A DNA stretch of 64,000 nucleotides from NCBI GenBank assembly GCA_027603945.1, contig JADIIU010000022.1:62001-126000 (forward strand), read 5' to 3'. The stretch is from Terramyces sp. JEL0728 (taxonomy: Eukaryota; Chytridiomycota; Chytridiomycetes; Rhizophydiales; Terramycetaceae). The notes beneath the pieces were generated by a model, which saw nothing but the letters and a program-made list of their open reading frames with translations, had not been told where the DNA came from and did no database searches. This document shows, in pieces, positions 33,815 to 45,119 of this stretch (position 1 is the first letter of the stretch; each line of letters opens with the position of its first letter). Both the position numbers and the translations under genes were made by a program.

Positions 33815-34775
33815 ATGCTGAAGGGGAGTGCGAAATCCAGGAGTATTACTAAGCAGCAAAAAGTAGAATTAAAAAAGCAACAACAAGTAAAATGGATGGC
33901 AGAACTGCGCTCGGAAAAGAATACCCCGACTTTAAACATTTCAGCTCCGCAAACACCGATTGTTGACGAAAGAAACCAGACGCCATCTATATTAGCTGAT
34001 AATTGGTACCAAGTTGCAAGTAATGTTGGAGCTAGACCTGTGACTGGACAAAATTCCAAAGTGCTATGTCGATTGTGCTTTGGCATTCTGAAAAAACCAA
34101 TGTTGGCAGTCCCGTGCGGACATAGTTTCTGCGAAACAGTAAAAACTACTAATGTAGTGTCTGAATGCTGAAATTCAAAGCAAAGGTATGAATTTGCCTT
34201 GTGCAGCGTGCAGCCAGCCAATTGTATATCACGTTCACAATTTGGCACTTGAAGAATTGCTAAAGAATGAGGAGCTGACGACAAATACACGGAAATTAAG
34301 TTTGGACGAACCCAAAGGCTTAGCTTTGAACCAGCCCGATTACGATGAAGATCCCACGCAGTTAGCGCATAGGTAAGGAGCGGTTCATTTAGATATAAAC
34401 AGCAATTGGATCAACTAAATAATCGAATAACCATACTTGATGATGAGCTACTGATGATCAAAAAGGTTTTTGTTTCTAACATAGACAAAGAATGCCAAAT
34501 CTACTGAGCTGCTCGAAAAATCCACAGCTGTGGCAAACTGTACAAAGGAAATGAAGCAGCTGAGTCAGGAATTAGAAAGAATACAAGGCAGAATAATAGA
34601 ATTGAATTCAATTGCCGAAGAATCCCAAACATTGATCCCTAGCCTAAAATCAGATGTAGAGGAATTGAGTGATAAAGAATCTGTCGTAGAAACCACGCTT
34701 GAATCTTTGAAAGAGAGAAAAGAGAAGGTTTCCATTATTTGGACTGGCATATCGCAGTCTTTGAACCTGAAATAA
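33815..34775 (+). CDS. RING-finger protein with coiled coil
   Basis: A probable ubiquitin ligase. Exons 33815-34138, 34158-34372, 34393-34465 and 34485-34775 give 300 aa; introns are 19, 20 and 19 nt. The RING is CRLCFGILKKPMLAVPCGHS, FCETCLN and CAACSQPI (about residues 88-137); its second Cys pair is assembled only after the first splice. The C-terminal 150 aa are strongly coiled coil. The N-terminus is basic and Gln/Lys-rich. No close named relative was recognised. It lies 34 bp after the APSES gene and 24 bp before CCDC39, all on the plus strand. Confidence 0.85.
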
Positions 34776-34799
34776 ATTTGTATTTTATAACGCGTCTCA

Positions 34800-37700
34800 A
34801 TGCTGTCAGAGCCAATTGGAGGAGAAGACGATAATAACTATATCCATTCACTGCCTGCCTTTGCGAATGAAACCAACAAACAGCTGAGCAAGCATGTACG
34901 TGAATTTGACTGTAGATAAAAGAATTGGAATTTAACCTGAATGGACTATCAGCGACTGTAGAAGACAATCAAGGCCGTACAGAAGCGATAATTCAGCATA
35001 TGAAGAATATACGGTCTGAATCTACACATACTCAAGGGCTGTATGATGCCAAGAACAGGCACATTGAAACCGAAGAACATTTGAAACAACTAGCAGAAAG
35101 AGAAGCAGGCAGAATGAAACTTGACATGAAGAGGATGGGAAATGAAGTTTCAATAATTAGTGACCATGTAGAACAGCATTAACTTAGCTAAATGTACTGC
35201 AGACAAATATCTATCGAGGCAATGAGCGGATTGAAGCTGTCCGGGCAGAATTCAAGCTGGAAACTGAAGAATTGAATGAATGGCTGCGCGTCCAGGCAGA
35301 AAAGCAGGATGATAACCAGGCACTTTTGAAATACACCAAAGAGGACGAAGCCAAAGCCAAAGAACTTGGATTGGCAATTGAGAAGCTTATGAGCCAAGTA
35401 AATAAGAGAAAGGCCACGCTGGATGCAGAGGTGAGCTAAACTGATTATAGGTGACTGAAACTCAAGTTGCGCAAATTGAACTGGAAAATACAACAGAAGA
35501 ATTCAAACGATTACATCAAGAGAGACAAGAGCTCATTAACCAGTGGGAGATTGCAGTTAGCTCTATGAAGCAGCGTGATGACGATATCAACAATGCTCAA
35601 ACCAACTATAGAAACCAAAAGGAGGAAATTCGAAGCATACAAGAAAAAATACGCGAACGGCAAGAGCTATATCAGCACCAACTGAATCACAATGTAGAAA
35701 CTGAAAAAACCATTTCCTTGGCAGAGAGAAAGGTTGCGAAATTCAGAGAGGAGGAAACGGAAACCAATGTAAACCTTCAACAATTCAAAGGTTACAGTGA
35801 CTAATATTAGACGAAGTAGAAGTCCTCAAGAACACTTTGAATAAATGTAACCACTACTAATCGTAGCCGCAACGGATTTGGTGAATCGCAGATCAGAACT
35901 GAACAATTTAAAGGCAAACTTGAAAGAAAGACAAGAAAAATTGGATAAAGGGGAAAAGAACTATGCTGATATGCTTAAAAGAATGGCCAACTTGGATGAC
36001 GAAACCGTCTCTTTAGGAACACGAGCCGAACAGGTACGAGCTTGCTAATCAAAAGTTACAAGAAATCTTGAACAGAGAAAAAGCAAAAGATAAAGAACTG
36101 GATAAACAAATCAAAGTATTGCGCGAAACCCAGTTCAAACAATCTCAGAATCTGTTCAAACTTCGCCAGGAGGAGAAAAACTTGCAGGCTGAAATTGTCG
36201 GCGGAGAAGCTGCTAGCAGAAATTTAAAGTCAAAAATCCATAAATTGGACCATGATACACTTAAACAGCGCGCAATGTTGTATTCTATGGAATTTGGTAT
36301 CCAACAACTGGAAAGGAAAATTAGAAGGCTGGAAGGAGATAGAACCGATGAAGAAAAGAATGAATTGCTTTCAAAGATTCAAACCTTAAATAATAAACTG
36401 GAAGAAGAGACCAACAAATACAACATGCTCAATGTGCAGTTGAAGAAATCACAAGAAGACTTAAGGCACAGCAGAAGACAACTGGAAATATTAGAAAAAA
36501 CAAGAAATGATATTGCAACAAATATTAGAGAACTAAATCTTTATAACGAAAGCGCATCGCATCAACTCGCATCTAAAGTCAAGGAAAAAGAAAATTTGAT
36601 GGTCGAGGAAAATATTTTAAGATTGGAACTTCGCCGTCTTAGAAGTTATTTACATGCTAGATCCGATGAAGTCTTCACTTTGGAGTCGAGACAGGTCCAG
36701 CTGCGCTTGGCTTTAGAAGAAAGAGGCAAAGAAATCGACATTCACAAGGATATGGTCAGAGTTCAGCTTAAAAATGCGGAAGAAGAAAGACACTCTGCTG
36801 CTGCAGAGCTGCGAGACAGAGTTGGAAAAGTTGAAAAATTAAAGAAGCGTTACGAAATACTAATGACACAATTTGCACCCGAAGAAGGGGAGGAAGAGCA
36901 CTCTCAAGCATTTTATGTAATAAAGGCAGCACAAAGACGAGAAGAATTGCAAAGAGAAGGTGATGAGCTGGATGCAAATATTAGAAGAGCCGAGAAAGAA
37001 ATCAAGGCTCTAGAAAACACACTTAAAATGATGAACAATCGAAATGAAGAGTATCGAAATAAGTAAGGAATGGTTGACCTAGCCTTTTCAAAGCAGAGCT
37101 GGATGGAAAAGATGTGCAACATAAAGAAATGCTTGACGCGGTAACTAACCATTGATTGTAGGAATACAGCCAAGTCATGGACAGTTTCAAAAAGAAGCGT
37201 GCCGAAATCCAGGAATTGCAATTGGCACTGCAGGAGGTAGAACGAAAATACAATATGAATACTCAACAGGAAGCAAGCAAACTGCAAGAAGTCCAAGTTA
37301 TGGAAGCAAAATGTGACGCAGTACAAGCAGAAATCGAAGAGCAAGGCAAAAAGAGAAATAGAGCGGTACAGTTTATTCGAAAGGCATCAAAATTGCTTCG
37401 AAAAGAGCAACAAAGAAGTACAACCTCGCACGAAGAGCAAGATTTTTTGATCAGAGCATTGAAAGATATAGGAACCATTGCATTAAATGATCTAAAACGA
37501 CTCGCTGAAAAGCAACCAGACATTGCTGAAAAATTGCAGAGCTTGATGGCAATTCACAGTCTACAGCCGCCATCTAGGACTGTTTCTCGTGTCAGTTCAA
37601 GAGCATCAAGCGTTGCTGGCGAAACCCCTAATAGCATTTCGAGAGTGAGCTCACGATCAAACTCCAGAAATCAATCGGTGGTAAATTCTCGAAGCAATTC

Positions 37701-38084
37701 AAGAAGCACCTCACGGCAAGAACTTCCTGTAGTATCGAACCAGTAAATTTTATTAATATGTAGAAATACTTGGGAACAACCAGTAATAAGCAACGCGCCG
37801 TCCAGGGATGGATCTCAAGCTGATCCTTCAGAAAAACCCCCTCTGATGTCAACAACGAATTTGAATGGTATTGTGCGATTAACCAAGCCTCTATTGATTT
37901 TGCTAATGCAGGGGAGCGAGGCGGCACTTTCTCAAGAACCACTCCAGCTAAAGGTAGCAAACCTGCATCAAAGGAGAAACAGGAGAGAGGTCCAATCACT
38001 GGATCTGGCCGTATTAAGCAAAGCACAAGGCCAAGTTCTGCGGGAAGCAACAGTTCTAAAGGGAGTAGACAGTCTGCGAAATAA
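34800..38084 (+). CDS. CCDC39: CCDC39/FAP59 axonemal ruler protein
   Basis: With CCDC40 it forms the 96-nm molecular ruler of motile cilia and flagella that positions inner dynein arms and radial spokes. Eleven exons (34800-34895, 34916-35167, 35188-35430, 35451-35790, 35811-35846, 35867-36033, 36056-37062, 37083-37140, 37162-37742, 37764-37867, 37888-38084) give 1026 aa; all ten introns are 20-22 nt. The protein is almost wholly coiled coil. Diagnostic matches to animal CCDC39 include LHQERQELINQWEIAVSSMK, YSMEFGIQQLERKIRRLEGD, IEKLKKRYEI-like KVEKLKKRYEILMTQF, PEEGEEEHSQAFYVIKAAQ and ELQREGDELDANIRRAEKEI, then a Ser/Arg-rich tail. It implies a flagellated life stage. Confidence 0.95.
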
Positions 38085-38093
38085 AATATTCTT

Positions 38094-38469
38094 TTATTTA
38101 AATAGACTGCACTTTTTCAATAAAGGTCTGATGTCATCTGGTTCATACGGCTTGGTTACCAGACATGAGAGTGTGTTCTCTGGCATTTCTACCCATCTTA
38201 CAAAATCAATCTTGTTTTCCTGCAGCGATGTAGACAGCGTTTCAAGCTGGCTGGCATTTTTCAGCTCCAGCACGACTTTGTGCATGTTATCCATGTCTTC
38301 CATGTATCTGATCACTGCTTCATCGTTCCTTTTTTCCCAGAGCATCTTTGAAACTCCATGGCATGCTTGTCCGATCATACTACCCTGTGACCATCCAGCC
38401 ATCTGAATAAGTCCGCCTGCTTACCTTCAACAAGTCCTTCCGTAGTATAATGTACACTGTCAGAGCCAT
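38094..38469 (-). CDS. PTRHD1: PTRHD1-like peptidyl-tRNA hydrolase 2 family protein
   Basis: A small PTH2-fold protein. Exons 38469-38425 and 38402-38094 (22-nt intron) give 117 aa. The first exon is MALTVYIILRKDLLK, joined to MAGWSQGSMIGQACHG (the Pth2 GxxxAQxxH strand-helix). DNMHKVVLELKNASQLETL, then WVEMPENTLSCLVTKPYEPD and the end LLKKCSLFK follow the PTRHD1 pattern rather than bacterial-type Pth. Human PTRHD1 activity is debated, so hydrolase function is inferred. Its stop is 9 bp from the convergent CCDC39 stop. Confidence 0.88.
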
Positions 38470-38537
38470 TCTTACTTTTTTTGTTTGTGTTTCAAAAAGG
38501 CGCCGATATTTTCTGGGACAATTTCTTTATTTTTTCA

Positions 38538-40777
38538 ATGTCCTCCACAATTCAGACAGTAATATTTCACTCACCTAGTTGCTGAAACAAAAGAATATCG
38601 GGTTTTTTGCTGGAGTATGCTTTTTATTCAATGCCGCTAGCGGACCTGCTGTGTATTTTGCAACTAACATAGACCATACACAGCCTCAAATTTCCAATCA
38701 CCTGGCTGGTTAGTTACCATCATTTCATATGTATTCGGACGACTAATATCAGGTCATATTCACTGTGCTGGCAGCGTTTTGCAACCTTTTTCTGATAGAA
38801 TCGATGCAGGCTATACCCGGCAACAAACACTTCCAAGTACAAATTTTTAATGAAGGGAAATGTCGAATTCAGCACTCTGGTCAACTTTTACTTTGGTAAG
38901 AACTCTCATATGATTGCCCAGCTGATACTCTATGCTGCACTTCAATCAAACGCCATCCAGTGTCTGGTTTTGTGCTCACAGGTACAAATTCGATAACGCT
39001 AGTCCATCGATCAATTTATATTAAACTTATTTGGGAAAACTTGTGGCTCGACGATAGACTTTCAATGGGTATGTGTGACTTCTCCCAACTACGCTGTGTC
39101 TCCATCCCCTTTTGGCGATCTGCTGATGCTGTTTACCCTCGGATTGCTTGCAACTCTACTTTTGTGTATACCACTAGCATTTGTAGATTTAGACAGCAGC
39201 GTTACAGTTACTATTGGGGCAGCAATTTTGACTTTGTTGGTTTTGGCTCAGTGGGTGCAAGCATCGATAGTAAACGGCTTGGATGGCAGTAGAATGCCGA
39301 TATACAATGAGCTGGATATATCATATGGGCAGACAATGGGAACTATCATGATGAATCTGGGCTGCGCGACTGTCATTCCTTCGTGGGTCAACATCAAAGC
39401 CATGCATGTCAACACCCAGACGGTGATGTGGCTCACAATGTCTATTACAGCTGTGTTTTACGTAGTTATCGGGATATTTTTTGCTCTTGGATTTGATATC
39501 AATAGTTCCAACAACTCGTTATCATCGCTACTTAGTACTGGCACTCCAGCGATCCTTTGTAAGTTCAGTGTTGCGCTATATTCACTGACTATGTTGCTTC
39601 CCTCAGTACCGGTGAATTTTATTGTTTCTTACAAAAACTTGGTTCAGAATGCGGTGTGTGGCAGAAAGGTAGCAACCTTTCTATCTATTGTTCTCCCGTG
39701 TCTGGTTGCTATTCCATTGCAAACTAGGAACTACCTTTTCTTGTTTCTCACATGGACGTCGTTAATCTTTGTTGCTGCTGCAAACTTTATTCTGCCGTTT
39801 TTTATCTATTTGAAATGTGTAAGTTTCAGGGAAGAATTCAATAACAGCAGAGGTAACTATTTCTAATGGCAGTATTATCGCTTCGTCAATTGAAACTCCT
39901 CAGTATTATTCACGACAATGCTCCAGAAATGAGAAAAGTAATTGAATCCAAAACAGTTGCGTTGCTACAGCCGCCGGTGCCACCAATGATTGTCCTAACA
40001 CCACCTATGTCTTCAGATCCGGATAACAATCACGAAATAGATATCATTCCTGACGATTCTGTGCCCCCTGAAATCCAGCAGTTGCTTGGAGCGCATTCTA
40101 GAAAGTTGAAAAGAGGATCGGTTTCCTCACAGGGCGAATTTCAAGCAAGGGATAGTTCCGGGTTCCCCTTTCTGGACGAGTATGCAAAGGTTACTCTAAT
40201 GCGAACAAGTACCGACTACCCCTCCCTCCATCCAAAAATGTTTGTAGACCCAAAGTCAGAAGTGGGGGAGAGCGTGGCAACGATCAACAATGACCTCCAA
40301 ATGAAAAGACAGCTTACTCTTCAATCTGTTGAAGATTATTCAAAGGTAACAGTTAGAGCCCGTCGTAAATCTGATGATGTCCAATATCCTAAACTTAAGG
40401 ATGTCCAGTATTTGGATGCAACACAGGATTGGATAAACACCGATTGGTTTCAGGAAGACGTTCCCGACCCGGAAACAAAAGATGTTCGCCCTGCTGAAGA
40501 AGATCTAGATATACCTCTGGAAGTTGTAAACGTGCAAACAAACGAACTTTCTGTGCCAAGTATTATCAGTTTGCGGAGAAGTTCATCTGTTAGTGGCAGA
40601 AGCAAGCTGTCAGAATGTTCATCTTCTTTGCCAAGAGATCCAAGATTCAAAACACCTCCATTTAGAGCAGTTCCACTATGGTCACCCATCCCACCAAAGG
40701 TGATCGCATATACCTTATTATCTACTACTGTTGTAATTAGTTTTGCCAACTTAGTTTTCCAAATTGTATTCCTGTAA
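38538..40777 (+). CDS. AAAP-family amino acid transporter
   Basis: A predicted amino acid/H+ symporter. Exons 38538-38558, 38579-38652, 38673-38730, 38753-38836, 38856-38981, 39003-39852 and 39873-40777 give 705 aa; introns are 20, 20, 22, 19, 21 and 20 nt. After splicing the N-terminus reads LKQKNIGFFAGVCFLFNAAS, GPAVPYTASNFQSPGWL, FCNLFLIESMQAIPGNKHFQ, GNVEFSTLVNFYFG, the conserved fungal pattern. About ten TMs follow (IPSWVNIKAMHV, SLTMLLPSVPVNFIVSYKNL). A polar loop of about 270 aa separates the penultimate TM from a final TM (VIAYTLLSTTVVISFANLVF). That loop is unusually long and may be regulatory. Confidence 0.9.
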
Positions 40778-40904
40778 AATCAGTACCAAACCACCAATAA
40801 ATATTTTAAAAGGCACTTTTCTCTTGAATCCAAGTAAGCGACTGCAATTATACTTAAAATTTCAAGTACTAACGCAGAGATACATACTAACCGAGCCTTA
40901 TTTA

Positions 40905-41777
40905 TTAGCAAGATTTCAGATGGCCATACAGCTCTTCTCCACTGGAAAACTCCTTACTGCAGCTGATACATGTCCATTGACTGTTAATTTGTGCAGAAAT
41001 GCTGATAGAAGCCAATTTATCATTCAAATGTCTTGGAAGAGAGGGGTATTCGGGTTGAATGGTATCTTCTAACGGACGGTCTTCGTGTATTTCTGTATCT
41101 GCAGAGTTGAATCTGTTAATCAACGGTTTCTCTACAGCTTCAACGCCGAATCTGTTAATCAACGGTTTCTCTACAGCTTCAACGCCGAATCTGCCAGAAT
41201 TAAAATGTCGAAGGCCAGCAGTAGCAATACCTTGAATCTACGAGTTAGCTTAATTTACTCTGTGAGCCAATTCGGTCCACTTTTCAAATAAATGCCTAGA
41301 ATTTCTTTCGACACTATCATTCTTTTGAATTTCATACCGGACTGGCAATGTCGTTGAGAGTTCTTTCAGCTCTTGTTCATTCTTCTTGTATTGCGGATAT
41401 TTTTCTTGATCCTTTGCAGCTTGGAGTAATTTAAACGTGTTTTCATAGTCTAGAACTACATTTTGTACTTTGGTATTTGAATGAATCAGGTTTTCCACTG
41501 TAGCAGCACGGTCATGGTAGGTATCGGCCAAGAGCATAAACGAATCTCGTAATTCAGCACTTAATGAGTTAATCCAAGTTGAATGTTCCTGATTAAGCAA
41601 GAAATTACGCTTCCTTTGTTGCAATCGCTATCAACCCAATGAGAATAGCATTTTGCTTCTAATTCAGGACATGTTCATACCCTCGATGAGTAGATTCCCT
41701 GCTTCCTCCAAAGCTTTTGCAACCTGGATTTCTTTCGATTGCAACTCTTGTAATTTAGATTCTGGACGTTTGAACAT
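40905..41777 (-). CDS. Coiled-coil (BAR-like) protein with C-terminal C2HC zinc finger
   Basis: Exons 41777-41681, 41658-41609, 41588-41259 and 41237-40905 give 269 aa; introns are 22, 20 and 21 nt. It is helical and charged from MFKRPESKLQELQSKEIQVA through SAELRDSFMLLADTYHDRAA to LSTTLPVRYEIQ, reminiscent of a BAR domain or sorting nexin C-half. A 13-residue unit FGVEAVEKPLINR is repeated twice exactly (39-bp tandem duplication). The C-terminus has a single finger, CISCSKEF with HLKSC. No PX domain was found upstream because SEH1 ends only 46 bp away. Function is unassigned; splicing fits whole codons. Confidence 0.7.
41109..41186. repeat. 39-bp perfect tandem duplication inside a gene
   Basis: Two identical 39-bp units (41109-41147 and 41148-41186) plus 7 bases of a third. 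They are in frame in the minus-strand coiled-coil/zinc gene and duplicate 13 residues. The lack of any mismatch suggests a recent event or an assembly artefact. Confidence 0.95.
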
Positions 41778-41823
41778 AAACGCGAAAATCAGATATGGTA
41801 TAATTTTGGGACGAGGTAAATTT

Positions 41824-42940
41824 TTATTTTTCGTTTCCAACAACAGCATGCGATTTCCATTCGTTACCAACAGCTAGATTTAACTTGGCATATTACCTTT
41901 CCACAATCGTAGAGTACCATCGTCGCCTGTTGAAGACAGTATGGTCCCTGTAACGTTCCAATCTACTCTCCAAACATCCGATTGATGGTCATTAAAGTCT
42001 CCAACTAGTTCAACATTAAACATATTCTTTTGCTAAATTAATTCGCCCGTACATTCTGCCTTTTGATTGGCGTTAATTGGAATATCCTGACATGGCCATC
42101 GCTACAAGCGGTTGCAATAAGCTGAAAACTTCTACTTTTAGGACAGGCTACCTCCCCATATGTGGTGCCCAAGCAACGTCTCTAATAATTCCGCCATGTC
42201 CTGGTAAAGTTTCATATGATTGCCAATGGTTGTTTGCATCAACTCTGAAAACCTTGGCTATATTATCTCTTCCGCATCCAATAACCAACATTGCCGGGAG
42301 ATATTTTGATGGACACCACGCTAAACAGAATTGCTCCTCTCCCTCCTTTGTACTGGAGTTTGTGATTTCAAAATCGTCCTGCATAAAGAATAATTACTGT
42401 TAAAACCCAGTTTTGTACATTCATTGGATCCTGCGCTTCATATATTCTCAATACAGCATCAGCAGAACTTGCAGCCTGCATTAATTTCAAAATACAATTT
42501 TCAAGCCCAAATGGTTTGGTGCAAACTGAACATCCTGGACTGTTCCTTTACTGTGTCCAAGTTTCGCTCTGTCTGTCCATCGTCTCCCGCTATTTCGCTG
42601 TTCTGAATAAAATCAGCAGTACCACTTTCCAGCTCTTCCCAAATCTTTATTGTACGATCAAACGAACAACTGCAAATCAATTGGCCATATTCAGGATGTG
42701 CCCAATCTAACTTTAGTATTACTGAATCATGCGCTTTCCAGGTATCTATCAACTGCCATTTCCCATCCAGCAAATCCCAAACTTTGATTTTTTGATCAGA
42801 CGAGAGTTAGTGATTTATTACTGAACAAGACTACATTAATATCAACTTACTGCCATTCTGGTTCCGTAAAAATTGTACGATAAATCATGGATTAAATCTT
42901 CATGTCCTGCTTCAAATTCTGACAAAACTTCGAGCACCAT
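41824..42940 (-). CDS. SEH1: Nucleoporin/SEACAT WD40 protein SEH1
   Basis: A WD40 propeller of the Nup84/Nup107-160 nuclear pore subcomplex and of the TORC1-regulating SEA/GATOR2 complex. Nine exons (42940-42851, 42830-42822, 42800-42626, 42602-42496, 42475-42398, 42378-42152, 42131-42053, 42032-41897, 41873-41824) give 316 aa. Conserved pieces are HEDLIHDLSYNFYGTRMA, SDQKIKVWD, CSFDRTIKIWEE, FAPNHLGLKIAASSADAVLR, WCPSKYLPAMLVIGCGRDN, HGGIIRDVAWAPHMGRSFQL and DVWRVDWNVTGTILSSTGDD. Eight introns of 19-23 nt. One exon is only 9 nt (SCS), and the intron after it (42801-42821) ends in CG, not AG. Total length is still whole codons. Confidence 0.93.
42801..42821 (-). other. Candidate non-canonical GT-CG intron in SEH1
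   Basis: This 21-nt segment begins GTAATAAATC, has a CTAAC branch-like motif and ends CTCG. Removing it joins the 9-nt exon to SDQKIKVWD, giving the expected RMASCSSDQ. Any other boundary breaks the frame or the motif. It may instead be a base error at the acceptor. Confidence 0.6.
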
Positions 42941-42967
42941 TCAGATTTTGAAAAAAACAATTTTAAT

Positions 42968-43516
42968 TTATTGATATAGATGATCAAACGTTATTCCTCG
43001 TTGCTGCCAGAACCCTTTACCATAAGTAACAGTCAATTCCTTGCCCTTGGGGATCTTGGCTATGGACCAAATGCCCATATTCACTCTTCCCCTTTTATTT
43101 TTGTGCAGTTGGAACTTTACGTTTGGCTTGTCGCTTATTCCTCTAAAATCATTCACATACCTTCCTTCGTTGCCTGCGAATTCTGCGTCGACAGAATAAT
43201 CTCCATCAAAATGCAATATATAGTCACTGGTTTGCGATGCTTCATCTCCCGCCCTTACCACCCCGATGTAATTCAATATAAGAGTTTTGGGAGGGATTGC
43301 ACTAGTAGAAAACAGTCCAAATGCTGGGTATGCCGGATGAGATTCATCAGCAATTTGTGTTATTTTTACCAATTTGCATGGGCCAGATATTGTCGAATCA
43401 TGCAATGTTATATCCTTGTCGGTTACCGAAGGACTGGTATATAATAACGGCGGATTATCCCATTCATTCTCTGTCAGGTATTTGATATCCGCGGGCCAGC
43501 ATTTTGGTTTTGACAT
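42968..43516 (-). CDS. SET-domain protein (lysine methyltransferase-like)
   Basis: A single exon, 182 aa from MSKPKCWP (the open frame extends 21 residues further upstream, with no similarity). A compact SET fold is seen: YPAFGLFSTSAIPPKTLILN (SET-N), then YILHFDGDYSVDAEFAGNEG, RYVNDFRG (the NxxxYxxD/NHxC equivalent), GRVNMGIWSIAKIPKGKELT and VTYGKGFW (the ELxxxYG catalytic end). There are no pre- or post-SET Cys. The substrate is unknown. It lies 27 bp downstream-of-start from SEH1 on the same strand. Confidence 0.82.
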   Translation of the reverse strand: MSKPKCWPADIKYLTENEWDNPPLLYTSPSVTDKDITLHDSTISGPCKLVKITQIADESHPAYPAFGLFSTSAIPPKTLILNYIGVVRAGDEASQTSDYILHFDGDYSVDAEFAGNEGRYVNDFRGISDKPNVKFQLHKNKRGRVNMGIWSIAKIPKGKELTVTYGKGFWQQRGITFDHLYQ

Positions 43517-43866
43517 GCTTTTTTCAAAATAATATTGGACGATAATCTGGATTTCTTTACGTTCTTTATGCCGTCTCATTGAAATACGCTTTCAGATTTG
43601 TCTTTCCAGCGAGCCAACTAATACTCCGCTACTGCTTTGTCTCGTCTCATGTAAGCCTTGTTTCACAACAATATTGGATGCTAGATTATATCGGGCCAGG
43701 GCTAGGAGAATACACATGCGTTGCAAGCAGCTAGTTTGAAAGTATTCTTTCATAGCAAGACCCAAATTCAAAGTGGGTTGTCAAACATTCCAAACTTGAT
43801 TGGCTGTGACGCACCTCCCATTCCGCCAGCAATTCCGATAAACTTTCCGCATATTTTTTTTCTACT
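43517..43866. other. Intergenic region, divergent promoters
   Basis: About 350 bp between the SET gene (minus) and the Zn2Cys6 regulator (plus). No ORF, repeat or RNA gene seen. Confidence 0.5.
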
Positions 43867-45016
43867 ATGAGTGGACAGTACCAGGATATCCCTTGGATAA
43901 ACGACTTGGAATCACTCTTGGAGAATTCAGGAATGGAAATAAATTCACCACCCCCAACTAAAGCGAAACGACGAAAAGTGTCCAGAGCATGTGTTTCCTG
44001 TCGTAATGGTCATGTTTCTTGTGATGATACTAGACCTTGCACCCGATGTGTTAATAAAGGAATGGCTGATCAGTGTCGGGATGAACCAAGGACCAAACCG
44101 CCTGATTCTAGGTTAAACAAGAATATGCCAATTGCACCAAAAATGGACAAGGATATGAATTTCTTTGAAATGTTTTCTCAAATGCAATCGCTCCCGATGG
44201 ATAGTCCGAGTGATATTTTCAATAGTTTATCGTTAAATCCGGCAAACAGGGACCCGAATGCAGTGGTAGCGATGCCTAACTGCTTTTCAAATCCAACATC
44301 CGCAATATCTTCTCCAATGCTATCAATGCAAGATTTGGAGCATATATTCCCAACTAGTATTTATTGTTAATGTAGCTGATCACTTATGTTCATCAAAAGG
44401 ATATGCCGCGTGCGAGGATTGCACTTTTAATGCCACAAATACACTTCCTCAGCCAAAACCAGTACCAAACTTTTCGCAAAACGCTTTTCAAATAGGATAT
44501 TCCACTTCGCCAACCGTAAAATCCACCCAGATAACTGCAGTTCCAAATCAGACCGAGCAGCGTGATTATATGAACACCTCACATTTAGAACCGATTTTAA
44601 AAACTTTGTCGATTGAAGTTCCAATAATATCTCACATTTCGTTCCTAGTTCAAAAACTGAATAAGCAAGATACCAAGATTGAAAGCATAGATCACTACTC
44701 GCAGTTATTCACAACATCCTTCTTGGCAACCCCATCTTGCATCTTTTCGCCTTCCGGATTGATATTCAATTGCAACGAGTCTTTTCTCAAACTAATTCAA
44801 AGAGAAAAGCAGGAAATGATTGGTGCCTGTATCTACTCTTACATGGACATGTCGAGCATCCTCTCTATCCTGGACATTTGCACAAAGACTGGCCACTCTG
44901 GATTTGGCAAGTGCAACTTTTCGAAAAAGAATGTACACAAGACTTGTACGAGTAGCATCTCCATATTCAAAGATCGAGATATCGTTTGGGTTCTTTCCCA
45001 ATTTATACCTATTTAA
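43867..45016 (+). CDS. Zn2Cys6 + PAS transcription factor, ERT1/AcuK-like
   Basis: Exons 43867-44356 and 44376-45016 (19-nt intron) give 376 aa. The N-terminal binuclear cluster is KRRKVSRACVSCRNGHVSCD with RPCTRCVNKGMADQCRDEP (six Cys, residues about 42-74), preceded by a basic stretch. A low-complexity middle is followed by a PAS-like domain: ATPSCIFSPSGLIFNCNESF and REKQEMIGACIYSYMDM. This architecture and the RRKVSRACxxCRxxHxxC motif match ERT1/AcuK/RDS2 regulators of gluconeogenesis and nonfermentable carbon use. The spliced join carries YC into TDHLCSSKGY. The function transfers by family only. Confidence 0.85.
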
Positions 45017-45119
45017 CTATTGTATAAACAAATTTAATAATTGTACCATACAAATAAAAAGTGGTTCAAAAAGTTGAAAATTCATAAATATATATGAAAT
45101 AAAATAACAGAAAAAACTC

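Noticed and set aside
37177..37746. Independent Ser/Arg-rich gene
   Set aside because: It is the penultimate part of CCDC39; splices on both sides keep frame with the coiled coil and tail.
38709..38752. A 44-nt intron in the amino acid transporter
   Set aside because: Using a 20-nt upstream intron (38653-38672) and a 22-nt intron (38731-38752) gives PYTASNFQSPGWL, which fits the family better.
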